Below are positions 48,648 to 56,572 of a stretch of 64,000 nucleotides of DNA, in pieces. Within the stretch, counting starts at the first letter, position 1, and each line of letters opens with the position of its first letter. The notes under the pieces were generated by a model. The model ran no database searches, was not told the DNA's origin, and saw nothing but the letters and a program-made list of their open reading frames with translations. A program made the position numbers and the translations under genes. Source of the DNA: Phosphoribacter sp037046615 (GTDB lineage Bacteria; Actinomycetota; Actinomycetes; Actinomycetales; Dermatophilaceae); the NCBI GenBank assembly GCA_037046615.1, contig JBAOHD010000017.1, positions 124,001 to 188,000 on the forward strand. Direction: 5' to 3'.

Positions 48648-49325
48648 ATGGCGGCAGCTGACTCCACGGTGCCAGCGGGTCACGCGGTGCTCGAGCTCCT
48701 GCGTGTCATGGATCGTCTGCGTTCGCCCGGCGGGTGCCCGTGGGACGCCGAGCAGACCCACGCCTCGCTCGTCCCTTACCTCCTCGAAGAGGCGCACGAG
48801 GCCGCCGAGGCGATCGAATCCGGTGACCGCGACCACATGATCGAAGAGCTCGGCGACGTCCTCCTGCAGGTCGTCTTCCAGGCCCGCGTCGGGCAGGACG
48901 ATTCGTCGGCGCCCTTCGACATCGACGACATCGCCAGCGTCCTGATCGCTAAGCTCCGCCGCCGTCACCCGCACGTCTTCGGCGAGGCCGAAGCCGCCGA
49001 TGCGGCGGCCGTCGAGACCAACTGGGAGCGGATCAAGGAGCAGGAACGCCACGACAAACACGCCGCCGACGGTGGCGCGGCACCCGCGGGCCCGCTGGAC
49101 GGCATACCAGCAGGTATGCCGTCCCTCCTGCGCGCGGCCAAGGTCGTCGCCCGCCTCGACCGGGTCGCGGAAGGCCGGCGCAGCACAGCCGTCGACGCAA
49201 CGGTGGCCGCGGGGGGAACGGGAGCTGAACTCCTCGGTGTGGTCGCCGCGATGGTGCGCGAAGGTGACGATCCTGACGCTGCGCTGCGGGCCGCTCTTCG
49301 GGACGTAGGCAACGCCGCGGGATAG
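48648..49325 (+). CDS. mazG: MazG family nucleotide pyrophosphohydrolase
   Basis: This 225-residue all-alpha NTP pyrophosphohydrolase has a core RLRSPGGCPWDAEQTHASLVPYLLEEAHEAAEAIESGD followed by EELGDVLLQVVFQ, the EExxE...ExxD metal site. It probably cleanses abnormal nucleotides. Only one MazG domain is clear; the C-terminal part (SLLRAAKVVARLDRV) resembles a reduced second half. Its middle carries a perfect inverted pair of the iterated motif, read as LDGIPAGMPSLL. It precedes eno. Confidence 0.9.
   Translation: MAAADSTVPAGHAVLELLRVMDRLRSPGGCPWDAEQTHASLVPYLLEEAHEAAEAIESGDRDHMIEELGDVLLQVVFQARVGQDDSSAPFDIDDIASVLIAKLRRRHPHVFGEAEAADAAAVETNWERIKEQERHDKHAADGGAAPAGPLDGIPAGMPSLLRAAKVVARLDRVAEGRRSTAVDATVAAGGTGAELLGVVAAMVREGDDPDAALRAALRDVGNAAG
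49097..49124. repeat. Perfect 12-bp inverted motif pair inside mazG
   Basis: GGACGGCATACC (49097-49108), AGCA, then GGTATGCCGTCC (49113-49124) form a perfect 12-bp hairpin with a 4-base loop in coding sequence, read as DGIPAGMPS. It contains an ATA codon forced by the motif. Confidence 0.85.
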
Positions 49326-49435
49326 GGTGGGAGGCGACGGTCGGCGGCTTCGCGACGCGTCGTTGGAGCAGGTGCAGCGCGTGCGCGACAGCGGGTCCGA
49401 CCAGCCCGGATACCCACGTCTTGGAGGCAAACCCA

Positions 49436-50727
49436 GTGGCCAGCATTGAGGCAGTCGGCGCCCGCGAGATCCTCGACTCGCGAGGCAATCCCACCGTCGA
49501 GGTCGAGGTCGCCCTCGACGACGGCACGATCGCCCGCGCGGCGGTCCCGTCGGGCGCCTCCACCGGTGCCTTCGAGGCGTGCGAGCGTCGTGACGGCGAC
49601 AAGAAGCGCTACCTCGGCAAGGGCGTCGAGAAGGCAGTCGATGCCGTCCTCGAGGAAATCAACGAGCGAGGTCATGGGCTTCGACGCGTCCGAGCAGCGG
49701 CTCATCGACGCCGAGATGATGGCTCTGGACGGCACCAAGAACAAGGAAAACCTCGGCGCCAATGCGATCCTCGGCGTCTCGCTCGCCGTCGCCCGCGCCG
49801 CCGCCGACTCGGCCGGCCTGCCGCTGTTCCGCTACGTCGGCGGGCCCAACGCGCACATCCTGCCCGTGCCCATGATGAACATCCTCAACGGTGGGTCCCA
49901 CGCGGACACCAACGTCGACATCCAGGAGTTCATGATCGCGCCGATCGGTGCGCCGACCTTCCGTGAGGCCCTCCGCTGGGGCGCTGAGGTCTACCACGCG
50001 CTCAAGAAGGTCCTGCACGACCGCGGGCTGTCGACCGGCCTCGGTGACGAGGGTGGCTTCGCCCCCAACCTCGAGAGCAACCGGGCCGCCCTCGACGTCA
50101 TCATGGAGGCCATCGAAGCCGCCGGTTACAAGGCCGGCACGGAGATCGCCCTCGCGCTCGACGTCGCCGCCACCGAGTTCTACAAGGACGGCGCCTACCA
50201 GTTCGAGGGCGCGGCCAAGACGGCCGAGCGAGATGACCGACTACTACGCCGAGCTCGTCGCGGCATACCCGCTCGTGTCCATCGAAGACCCGATGAACGA
50301 AGAGGACTGGGAGGGCTGGAAGACGATCACCGACCGGCTCGGCGACAAGGTCCAGCTCGTCGGCGACGACCTGTTTGTCACCAACCCCGAGCGGCTCCAG
50401 CGCGGCATCGACACCCGCACCGCCAACGCCCTGCTCGTGAAGGTCAACCAGATCGGCTCGCTCACCGAAACCCTCGACGCCGTCGACCTCGCGCACCGCA
50501 ACGGTTACCGCTGCATGATGAGCCACCGCTCAGGTGAGACCGAGGACGTCACCATCGCCGACCTCGCCGTCGCGACCAACTGCGGGCAGATCAAGACCGG
50601 CGCCCCGGCCCGGTCCGAGCGCGTCGCGAAATACAACCAGCTTCTGCGCATCGAAGAGGAGCTCGACGACGCCGCGGTGTATGCCGGTGCCGGCGCGTTC
50701 CCGAGGTTCTCGGCGGGGCGCGACTAG
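49436..50727 (+). CDS. eno: Enolase (two frameshifts)
   Basis: Enolase converts 2-phosphoglycerate to PEP. The GTG at 49436 follows GGAGG seven bases upstream. Repaired length is 429 residues. The frame breaks at 49667 (a C inserted between two GAG codons, INE-EVMGFDASEQ) and at 50229 (a C inserted in the same GAG-GAG context, KTAE-EMTDYYAEL). Both repairs restore the length to a multiple of three. Active-site segments GDEGGFAPNLESN, SIEDPMNEEDWEGW, LLVKVNQIGSLTET and SHRSGETEDVTIADLAV are present. Since enolase is essential for glycolysis, these are almost certainly sequence errors. Confidence 0.9.
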
Positions 50728-50758
50728 TCACAGCCGCAACGTCAGTCACACTGGTGAC

Positions 50759-51424
50759 ATGACGTCCACCAACCGCCCTGGGGCCGGGAGCCATGCTCCC
50801 CGCCCCAGGGCGGCGGCGTCCGGAAGCCCCACTCGATCATTGGCCCGCACGCCGGGCCGACCGTCCCGCGCACCGCGGGCAGGCCGCCCCGCGGGCCGCA
50901 GCGACACGGGACCGAGCGCGCGCGTGGGCACCTCCCGCCCCGCCCCGTCCGCGCGACCCAAGGACGCCACCCCCGACGTTCGCAAACAGTCGGCCTGGTT
51001 GCGGTGGACGGTCCTCGCGATCGTCGGGATCGCCGTCCTCGTGACTCTCGTGCCGACGGCCAGATCACTGGCACGGCAACGCGCTGACATCGCCGCGCTT
51101 GAGACCCAGGTCGCCCAGACCCAGGCCGACGTGGCTGCGCTCCAAGCCGAGACCGAGAAGTGGAGCGACCCGGCATACATCGAGCAGCAGGCGCGGGAGC
51201 GGCTGAAGTTCGTCAAACCGGGCGACAAGTCCTACAGCGTCATCGATCCCGCTGCGACCACCTCGGCTCCGTCGACGAAGGTCGTCGTCGCGGCACCACG
51301 CGCCGACTCCTCCGCTCCCTGGTATGGCCGGATGTGGCAGTCGGTCCGCATCGCCGACCAACCCGCGGCGGGCGTCACCGGTGGGGCACCCGGCCGCACC
51401 GCAGGCGCGACTGCCACCCCCTGA
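50759..51424 (+). CDS. ftsB: FtsB/DivIC-like septum formation protein
   Basis: This 221-residue bitopic protein acts in cell division. A basic, Pro/Arg/Ser-rich cytoplasmic region of about 80 residues precedes one membrane helix (WTVLAIVGIAVLVTLVP). A coiled coil follows (RQRADIAALETQVAQTQADVAALQAETEKW), then the conserved DPAYIEQQARERLKFVKPGDKSY. That last segment is diagnostic for the DivIC/FtsB family. It follows eno and precedes DUF501 and ppx, the conserved actinobacterial order. Confidence 0.92.
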   Translation: MTSTNRPGAGSHAPRPRAAASGSPTRSLARTPGRPSRAPRAGRPAGRSDTGPSARVGTSRPAPSARPKDATPDVRKQSAWLRWTVLAIVGIAVLVTLVPTARSLARQRADIAALETQVAQTQADVAALQAETEKWSDPAYIEQQARERLKFVKPGDKSYSVIDPAATTSAPSTKVVVAAPRADSSAPWYGRMWQSVRIADQPAAGVTGGAPGRTAGATATP

Positions 51425-51474
51425 CCGCCTGGTCGTTGCGGTCAGACATCTCCCGTTCACGACGGCTCGGTACG

Positions 51475-52041
51475 ATGAGCAGTGTGAGCGGGGATCAAAT
51501 CGAGGCTGGTGACGCGCCCCCCCAGACCGTCGTGGCGGTCGGTGAGACCGTCTCTGACGATGACCTCGACGTGCTCCGCGATCAGCTCGGCCGCGCACCC
51601 CGTGGCGTCGTCGCCATCGCCCACCGATGCCCGTGCGGTCGCCCTGACGTCGTCCGCACCGCCCCGCGACTGCCCGACGGCACCCCTTTCCCGACGACCT
51701 ACTACGCGACGTGCCCCCGGCTCACGTCAGCCATCAGCACCCTCGAAGGCGCGGGCCTCATGCGGCACATGCAGGACCGCCTGGCCGACGATGCTGGTCT
51801 CGCCGCGGCATACCAGCTCGCCCACGAGAGCTATCTGGCCGACCGGGCCGCACTCGGCGAGGTCGCCGAGATCGCCGGCATTTCCGCCGGTGGGATGCCG
51901 ACCCGCGTCAAGTGCCTCCACGTCCTCGTCGCGCATTCCCTTGCCACCGGACCGGGCGTCAACCCGCTCGGTGACGACGCGCTCGCCGCACTGCGCCCAT
52001 GGTGGACGCCGACCAACTGCGCCACCCCAGAACCGACGTGA
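51475..52041 (+). CDS. DUF501 family protein
   Basis: This 188-residue protein of the DUF501 family is widespread in actinobacteria next to ftsB and ppx; its function is unknown. Conserved pieces seen are RRxCPCGxP-like HRCPCGRPDVVRTAPRL, PFPTTYYATCP, and GGMPTRVKCLHVLVAHSLA with a His-rich core. Several Cys and His residues could form a metal site. The ATG at 51475 is supported by family alignment from memory. Confidence 0.85.
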   Translation: MSSVSGDQIEAGDAPPQTVVAVGETVSDDDLDVLRDQLGRAPRGVVAIAHRCPCGRPDVVRTAPRLPDGTPFPTTYYATCPRLTSAISTLEGAGLMRHMQDRLADDAGLAAAYQLAHESYLADRAALGEVAEIAGISAGGMPTRVKCLHVLVAHSLATGPGVNPLGDDALAALRPWWTPTNCATPEPT

Positions 52042-52116
52042 CCCGACATCACCCGACATGACCCGCGTCATCCCTGCCATCTCAGACCTCTCCGCGCCAG
52101 CCTCCGAGGAGCTCCC

Positions 52117-53098
52117 GTGACCGCACGCCCCACCTCACCCGTGCGAGTTGCCGCCATCGACTGCGGCACCAACTCGATCCGGTTGCTCATCGGCGACGTC
52201 GACCCGGCCAGCGGCGTCATCACCGACCACGTCCGTCGGATGGAGATCGTCCGTCTCGGCCACGGCGTCGACCGCACCGGACTCATCGACCCGGCCGCCA
52301 TGGCCAGGACCCTCGGGGTCTGCGCCGACTATGCCGACCAGTGCCGCCACTACGGCGTGGAGCGGATCAAGTTCGTCGCGACCTCGGCCTCCCGGGACGC
52401 CCGCAACGCCGACGATTTCGTCGCCGGCGTCCATGAGGCCTTCGGCGACCTCGACGTCAGCCCGACCGTCATCCGGGGCAGTGAGGAGGCCAGGCTGTCG
52501 TTCCTCGGGGCGACCGGCGACCTCGTCGCCGCCGGCGCCCAAGGCCCCTACCTCGTCGTCGACATCGGCGGCGGCTCGACCGAACTCGTCCGCGGCACCG
52601 ACTCGGTGCAGGCCAGCCGCTCGATCGACATCGGGTGTGTCCGGATGACCGAGCGGCACCTGCAAGACCGACCCGCCGACCGCCGGCGAGATCGCCGCGG
52701 CGATCGCCGATATCGACGCCCAGATCGATGTCGGCGCGAGCGAGGTCGACTTCAGTGCGGTGCGCACCCTCGTCGGCCTCGCGGGGAGCGTCACGACGAT
52801 CACGGCCCAGGTGCTCCACCTGCCGGCCTACGACCCTCAGGCGATCCACCTCGCGACCGCCACCCCGGCGCAGGTCCAGCGGGCCTGCGCCGAGTTGCTC
52901 GCCATGCCCCGCGCCGAGCGTGCGGCGCTGGGCTACATGCACCCCGGTCGAGTCGACGTCATCGGCGCGGGGGCGCTCGTGTGGTCTCGCGTCATCGAGC
53001 GGGTATGCCGTGACACCGGGCTCGGCGAGGACCTCCCGGTCGTCACGTCGGAGCACGACATCCTCGACGGCATCGCTCGGTCGCTTGTCGAATCCTGA
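52117..53098 (+). CDS. ppx: Exopolyphosphatase / Ppx-GppA phosphatase (frameshifted)
   Basis: This ASKHA-fold phosphatase acts on polyphosphate or pppGpp; the repaired length is about 326 residues, the short actinobacterial form. VAAIDCGTNSIRLLIGDV is phosphate loop 1, and YLVVDIGGGSTELVRG is loop 2. The frame breaks at 52663, where an extra C separates ERHL from KTDPPTAGEIAAAI. The remainder (TLVGLAGSVTTITAQ, GRVDVIGAGALV) is intact in the next frame. It follows DUF501 and its stop overlaps the udg start region. Confidence 0.87.
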
Positions 53099-53951
53099 CC
53101 TGCTGCCCCACCCGGTCGTCGGCGGGGCCTTCCCCTCGCCCGTCCCCCCAGGCGACGGCTGGCCGGGGGACCCTGCGGAGCGGCATACCCCCTCGGCGCA
53201 GAATGCCGGTGAGGTGAGCCGCCTCGCGCAGGGGTGCGCGGACGTCGCCGCGCTCGATGCGGCGATCTCGGTCTGTCGGGCCTGTCCGCGCCTCGTCGCG
53301 TGGCGGGAGGAGGTCGCGGTCACCAAGCGCGCGGCATACCGCGGCGAACCCTATTGGGGGCGGCCCGGACCAGGATTCGGCGACCCGGCCCCGCGCGTGC
53401 TCGTCGTGGGTCTGGCCCCAGCGGCCCACGGAGCCAACCGCACCGGACGGATGTTCACCGGGGACCGCAGCGGGGATTGGCTGTATGCCGCCCTCCACCG
53501 CGGAGGGTATGCCGCCTGCCCGATGAGCATCGCCGCTGGGGATGGGCAGGAGGTGAGCGGGATGCGGATCGTCGCCACCGTCCGATGCGCGCCGCCGGGC
53601 AATCAGCCGACGACCGAGGAGCGGGCGACGTGCGCGCCATGGCTGGACCGCGATCTGCAACTCACCCTCCCCACGGTGACGACGATCCTCGCGCTCGGCG
53701 GGCTCGCGTGGAGCGCAACACTCGCGGCTGCCCGTCGGCTCGGGTGGCACGTGCCGTCCCCGCTGCCGGCCTTCGGGCACGGGGTCGAGGCGCTCCTCGG
53801 TGCTCCCGAGCGGGTGATCCGCCTCGTCGGGAGCTACCACGTCAGCCAGCAAAACACCTTCACCGGACGGCTCACCGAGGCCATGCTCGACGATGTCATC
53901 GCCCGGCTTGATGACAGCCCAGGCCAACCCGATGCCAGCCCGTTAGGCTGA
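53085..53951 (+). CDS. Uracil-DNA glycosylase, type 5 (UdgB-like)
   Basis: This base-excision-repair glycosylase removes uracil and hypoxanthine from DNA. The motif VVGLAPAAHGANRTGRMFTGDRSGDWL (motif A region) and GSYHVSQQNTFTGRLTEAM (motif B, with HVSQQN) are those of the type 5 family. Cysteines in CRACPRL, RCAPPGN and ATCAPW can ligate the family's 4Fe-4S cluster. I place the start at TTG 53085 overlapping ppx (288 residues); a GTG at about 53215 would give a shorter form. The penultimate sense codons include TTA (53943). Confidence 0.86.
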   Translation: MSNPDLLPHPVVGGAFPSPVPPGDGWPGDPAERHTPSAQNAGEVSRLAQGCADVAALDAAISVCRACPRLVAWREEVAVTKRAAYRGEPYWGRPGPGFGDPAPRVLVVGLAPAAHGANRTGRMFTGDRSGDWLYAALHRGGYAACPMSIAAGDGQEVSGMRIVATVRCAPPGNQPTTEERATCAPWLDRDLQLTLPTVTTILALGGLAWSATLAAARRLGWHVPSPLPAFGHGVEALLGAPERVIRLVGSYHVSQQNTFTGRLTEAMLDDVIARLDDSPGQPDASPLG

Positions 53952-53956
53952 CCGCC

Positions 53957-54493
53957 GTGTCAGACTCCAGCGCTGTGCTCGCCGTGACGGTCATCGGCGA
54001 CGACCGACCCGGGATCATCGCCGAACTCACGTCTGCGCTCGCTGCCGTGGGGGGCAACCTTGAGGACTCGACGATGACCCTGCTGCGCGGCCATTTTGCG
54101 ATGGTCGTGCTCGTGCGCACTGCGGCCTCGCACGCTGCGGTGGAGGCGGCGCTCGCGCCGCTGGCTGCCTCTGGTGAGCTCAGTGTGGACGTGCGCGCGG
54201 TGGCTGACCGCAATGGCGCGGGTGGGGTCCGACACGGCCGCAGTTTCCTTCTTCGGGTCCACGGGGCCGACCGCCCCGGCATTGTCGCCTCGATCGCCCG
54301 GGTCGTCGCGGCCCACGAGGGCAATATCGTCGATCTCGGCACGCGGCTCGGACCAGGCCTCTACATCCTCATGGCCGAGGTCGAACTCCCCGAGGCCGCC
54401 GACCCTGAGGGCCTGCGCGGTGACCTCTCCCGGGTCGCCGCGGACCTCGGCGTCGACTGCTCGCTCGCTGACGTCGACGACGACGTCTTCTGA
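53957..54493 (+). CDS. Tandem ACT-domain protein (GcvR-like)
   Basis: This 178-residue protein consists of two ACT domains: residues about 5-85 (VLAVTVIGDDRPGIIAELTSALA) and 93-172 (LLRVHGADRPGIVASIARVVAAHEGNIVDL). ACT domains bind amino acids, and this arrangement resembles the glycine-cleavage regulator GcvR, although no gcv gene is near. The GTG start lies five bases after udg. The function as an amino-acid sensor is inferred. Confidence 0.85.
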   Translation: MSDSSAVLAVTVIGDDRPGIIAELTSALAAVGGNLEDSTMTLLRGHFAMVVLVRTAASHAAVEAALAPLAASGELSVDVRAVADRNGAGGVRHGRSFLLRVHGADRPGIVASIARVVAAHEGNIVDLGTRLGPGLYILMAEVELPEAADPEGLRGDLSRVAADLGVDCSLADVDDDVF

Positions 54494-54498
54494 CGCCG

Positions 54499-55044
54499 AT
54501 GACGCTCGTGACTGGTTTTGTCATGCCCACCCTTCCCGGCGGGACGGTCCTGCCGGTCGTCCGGGCTCCCCACCCGGTGCTCGCGACACCGGGCGCGGTC
54601 GTCGACCCCACCGACCCGGCGGTGATCCAACTCGCGGCCGACCTCCTCGCGACCCAGGCGGTCTCGCCGGGCTGCGTGGGACTGGCAGCTCAGCAGGTCG
54701 GCGTGGCGTGGAGGGTGTTTTCCCTCGACGTGACTGGTCACCCCAAGACGCGGATCTGTCACGGTTCCCTGGTGTTGTGCAATGCGGTCATCGAGTCGGC
54801 CAGCCGCAAGGAGCGCGGTCGCGAAGGGTGCATGTCGGTGCCGGACTTCACCGGCGACGTGGGGCGGGCTCGGCGCTTGACGGTGCGTGGCCAGCTCCCC
54901 ATCACAGGGGAGTGGGTGACGATCGAGACCGACGCTTTCGAGGCCGTCGCCTTCCAGCACGAGATCGACCACACTGACGGGTTGATCTTCCTCGACCGGG
55001 TCGCCGGGCCACATGCCGTGCACCCTCGTCGTACCTACCTCTGA
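54499..55044 (+). CDS. def: Peptide deformylase
   Basis: This 181-residue metalloenzyme removes the formyl group from nascent proteins. The three motifs are GLAAQQVG (motif 1; the first Gly of GxGLAAxQ is replaced by Cys), EGCMSVP (metal Cys) and FQHEIDHTDG (HExxH). All metal ligands are present, so activity is expected despite the motif 1 variation. It is the last gene before the 10-bp repeat array and the tRNA. Confidence 0.92.
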   Translation: MTLVTGFVMPTLPGGTVLPVVRAPHPVLATPGAVVDPTDPAVIQLAADLLATQAVSPGCVGLAAQQVGVAWRVFSLDVTGHPKTRICHGSLVLCNAVIESASRKERGREGCMSVPDFTGDVGRARRLTVRGQLPITGEWVTIETDAFEAVAFQHEIDHTDGLIFLDRVAGPHAVHPRRTYL

Positions 55045-55046
55045 CC

Positions 55047-55112
55047 CAGTCAGTCAGTCAGTCACTGTCAGTCACTGTCAGCCACAGCCAGCCACAGCCA
55101 GCCACGGTCACG
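55047..55112. repeat. CAGT microsatellite plus five 10-bp direct repeats
   Basis: (CAGT)4 at 55047-55062 runs into five 10-base units: CACTGTCAGT, CACTGTCAGC, CACAGCCAGC, CACAGCCAGC and CACGGTCACG. The array fills the gap between def and the tRNA. Its helical-turn period is compatible with protein binding, but slippage-generated noise is equally possible. Confidence 0.7.
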
Positions 55113-55138
55113 GGCTGCTGCGCGGCATACTTGCTCCT

Positions 55139-55214
55139 GCCCTCGTAGCCCAATGGCAGAGGCAGGCGACTTAAAATCGCTTCAGTGCGAGTTCGAGTCT
55201 CGTCGGGGGCACCA
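55139..55214 (+). tRNA. Class-I tRNA with anticodon TAA (nominally Leu)
   Basis: This is a 76-nt cloverleaf. The acceptor GCCCTCG (55139-55145) pairs with CGGGGGC (one T-G wobble), and discriminator A and CCA are encoded. The D arm is GCC/GGC with a following C-A mismatch; the anticodon arm is GGCGA-CTTAAAA-TCGCT; the variable loop is a short 5-base TCAGT; the T arm is GCGAG-TTCGAGT-CTCGT. The UAA anticodon reads UUA (Leu), yet bacterial tRNA-Leu normally has a long class-II variable arm, which is missing here. The acceptor resembles tRNA-Arg(CCT) genes. A -10-like CATACT (55126-55131) overlaps an iterated-motif copy. Confidence 0.82.
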
Positions 55215-55331
55215 TGCCAGCCGGGTCCGCGCTCGCCCCGGAACCTGCCCGGGAACAACGAGGGCACCCCGTACGCTGTCCATCACGAGCGCACGTCTTC
55301 GGTGACGCGCCGCACGCACTTTGGAGGATCG

Positions 55332-56213
55332 ATGGCGGGTAACAACCCGGTCTTCTCGCGGATCGAGAAGCAGCTGCAGCAGGATCAGTACGCCGGTTTC
55401 GGGCAGCAACCCTACGGTCAGCAGCCTGGACAGCAGCCCTACGGGCAGCAGCCCTACGGCTATGCCCCGCCCACGCAAGACCAGCTCACGCCGCAGCAGC
55501 TCCAGGACATGTATGCCGCCCCGGCTGCCGGTCCGGTGCAGACCGGACGGGTCACCTTCGACGACGTCATCATGAAGACCCTCGGGCTCTTCGCCCTCGT
55601 CGTCGTGACGGCGGCTGTCTCCTGGGTGATGACGGCGTCCTCGCCCGGCCTGACGATGCCGTTCTGGATTGCGGGCATGGTCGGCGGTCTCATCGTCGGT
55701 CTCATCATCGCCTTCAAGAAGTCGATCTCGGTCCCGCTCATCGTCGGCTACGCGCTGCTTGAGGGCATCTTCGTCGGGGCCTTCAGCCGAGTCATGGAGC
55801 GGGCCTACCCCGGCCTCGTCGCGACCGCCGTTCTGGCGACCTTGTGCACCTTCGCGGGGATGTTCCTCGGCTACAAGTCGGGCCTGATCAAGGTCACGTC
55901 CAAGTCGCGCCGCATCTTCGGCTTCGCGCTCATGGGCTATGTCCTGTTCAGCCTCGTCAATGTCATCGCCCTCTTTGCCGGCTGGACGAGCGGCTGGGGC
56001 TTCGGCGGCAGCGGGATGCTCGGCATCGGCATCTCGATCCTCGGTGTCGGTCTGGCCTCCTACTCGCTGGCCGTCGACTTCGACACGATCGGCGGCGCGG
56101 TCCGCATGGGTGCGCCGCAGAAGTACTCCTGGCTGCTCGCGCACGGCCTCATCGTGAGCCTCGTCTGGCTCTACATCGAGATCGTCCGCCTGCTCGCCCG
56201 CCTGCGCGACTGA
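55332..56213 (+). CDS. Bax inhibitor-1/YccA family membrane protein
   Basis: This 293-residue protein has a Gln/Tyr/Pro-rich cytoplasmic N-terminus with PYGQQPGQQPYGQQPYG repeats and seven hydrophobic helices from about residue 80. The C-terminal DFDTIGGAVRMGAPQKYSW contains the paired aspartates of the Bax1-I calcium/proton-leak family. The ATG follows TTTGGAGGATCG. Its role in bacteria is poorly defined, possibly ion leak or membrane-protein turnover. The gene is monocistronic or followed by a small ORF after 26 bases. Confidence 0.92.
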   Translation: MAGNNPVFSRIEKQLQQDQYAGFGQQPYGQQPGQQPYGQQPYGYAPPTQDQLTPQQLQDMYAAPAAGPVQTGRVTFDDVIMKTLGLFALVVVTAAVSWVMTASSPGLTMPFWIAGMVGGLIVGLIIAFKKSISVPLIVGYALLEGIFVGAFSRVMERAYPGLVATAVLATLCTFAGMFLGYKSGLIKVTSKSRRIFGFALMGYVLFSLVNVIALFAGWTSGWGFGGSGMLGIGISILGVGLASYSLAVDFDTIGGAVRMGAPQKYSWLLAHGLIVSLVWLYIEIVRLLARLRD

Positions 56214-56239
56214 CCTCAGCCCCGCGTCGACACCGGCAG

Positions 56240-56545
56240 ATGAACCCCCGCGAGTCGCTCGACGGGGTTGCCGCAGAACTTGACCGCCTGATCCAGCGGT
56301 GGCACCAGCTGCCGCTGGATCAGGCGGTTTCTGCTGCCGACAGCGTCTTCGCGGCAGCCCAAGACATCGTGGACGCGACGGCGGCGCGGCGCGGCATACC
56401 TCGTCTGTCGTTGCCTCGCCTCCACGAGGAGCACGGGCCCGCCGTCGTCATGGATCAGCTGCGGGTCGTGACTTTCGACGCGTCGGCAGCCGGCGTGGCC
56501 GGTCTGGCCGACCGGCTCCGCTCGCTGCGAGCCGCGCTCGCCTGA
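56240..56545 (+). CDS. Small conserved-looking hypothetical protein
   Basis: This 101-residue, mainly helical, soluble protein has no family I recognise. It begins MNPRESLDGVAAELDRLIQ and ends in ADRLRSLRAALA. No signal or membrane segment is seen. Codon composition matches the neighbours, so it is probably real. A perfect 17-bp inverted repeat lies within its first 30 codons. It is 26 bases after the Bax1-I gene and convergent with the thiolase. Confidence 0.6.
   Translation: MNPRESLDGVAAELDRLIQRWHQLPLDQAVSAADSVFAAAQDIVDATAARRGIPRLSLPRLHEEHGPAVVMDQLRVVTFDASAAGVAGLADRLRSLRAALA
56283..56328 (+). repeat. Perfect 17-bp inverted repeat inside the small ORF
   Basis: Arm 56283-56299 (ACCGCCTGATCCAGCGG) is exactly complementary to arm 56312-56328, separated by 12 bases that can themselves extend the stem. 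In RNA it would form a very stable hairpin about 50 nt after the start codon. Confidence 0.85.
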
Positions 56546-56572
56546 GCGTCCGAGGAACGCCCAGGCGGAGGG

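Noticed and set aside
49660..50235. Programmed frameshifting in eno
   Set aside because: There are two independent insertions without slippery sequence or stimulatory structure, and similar breaks in unrelated genes; errors are simpler.
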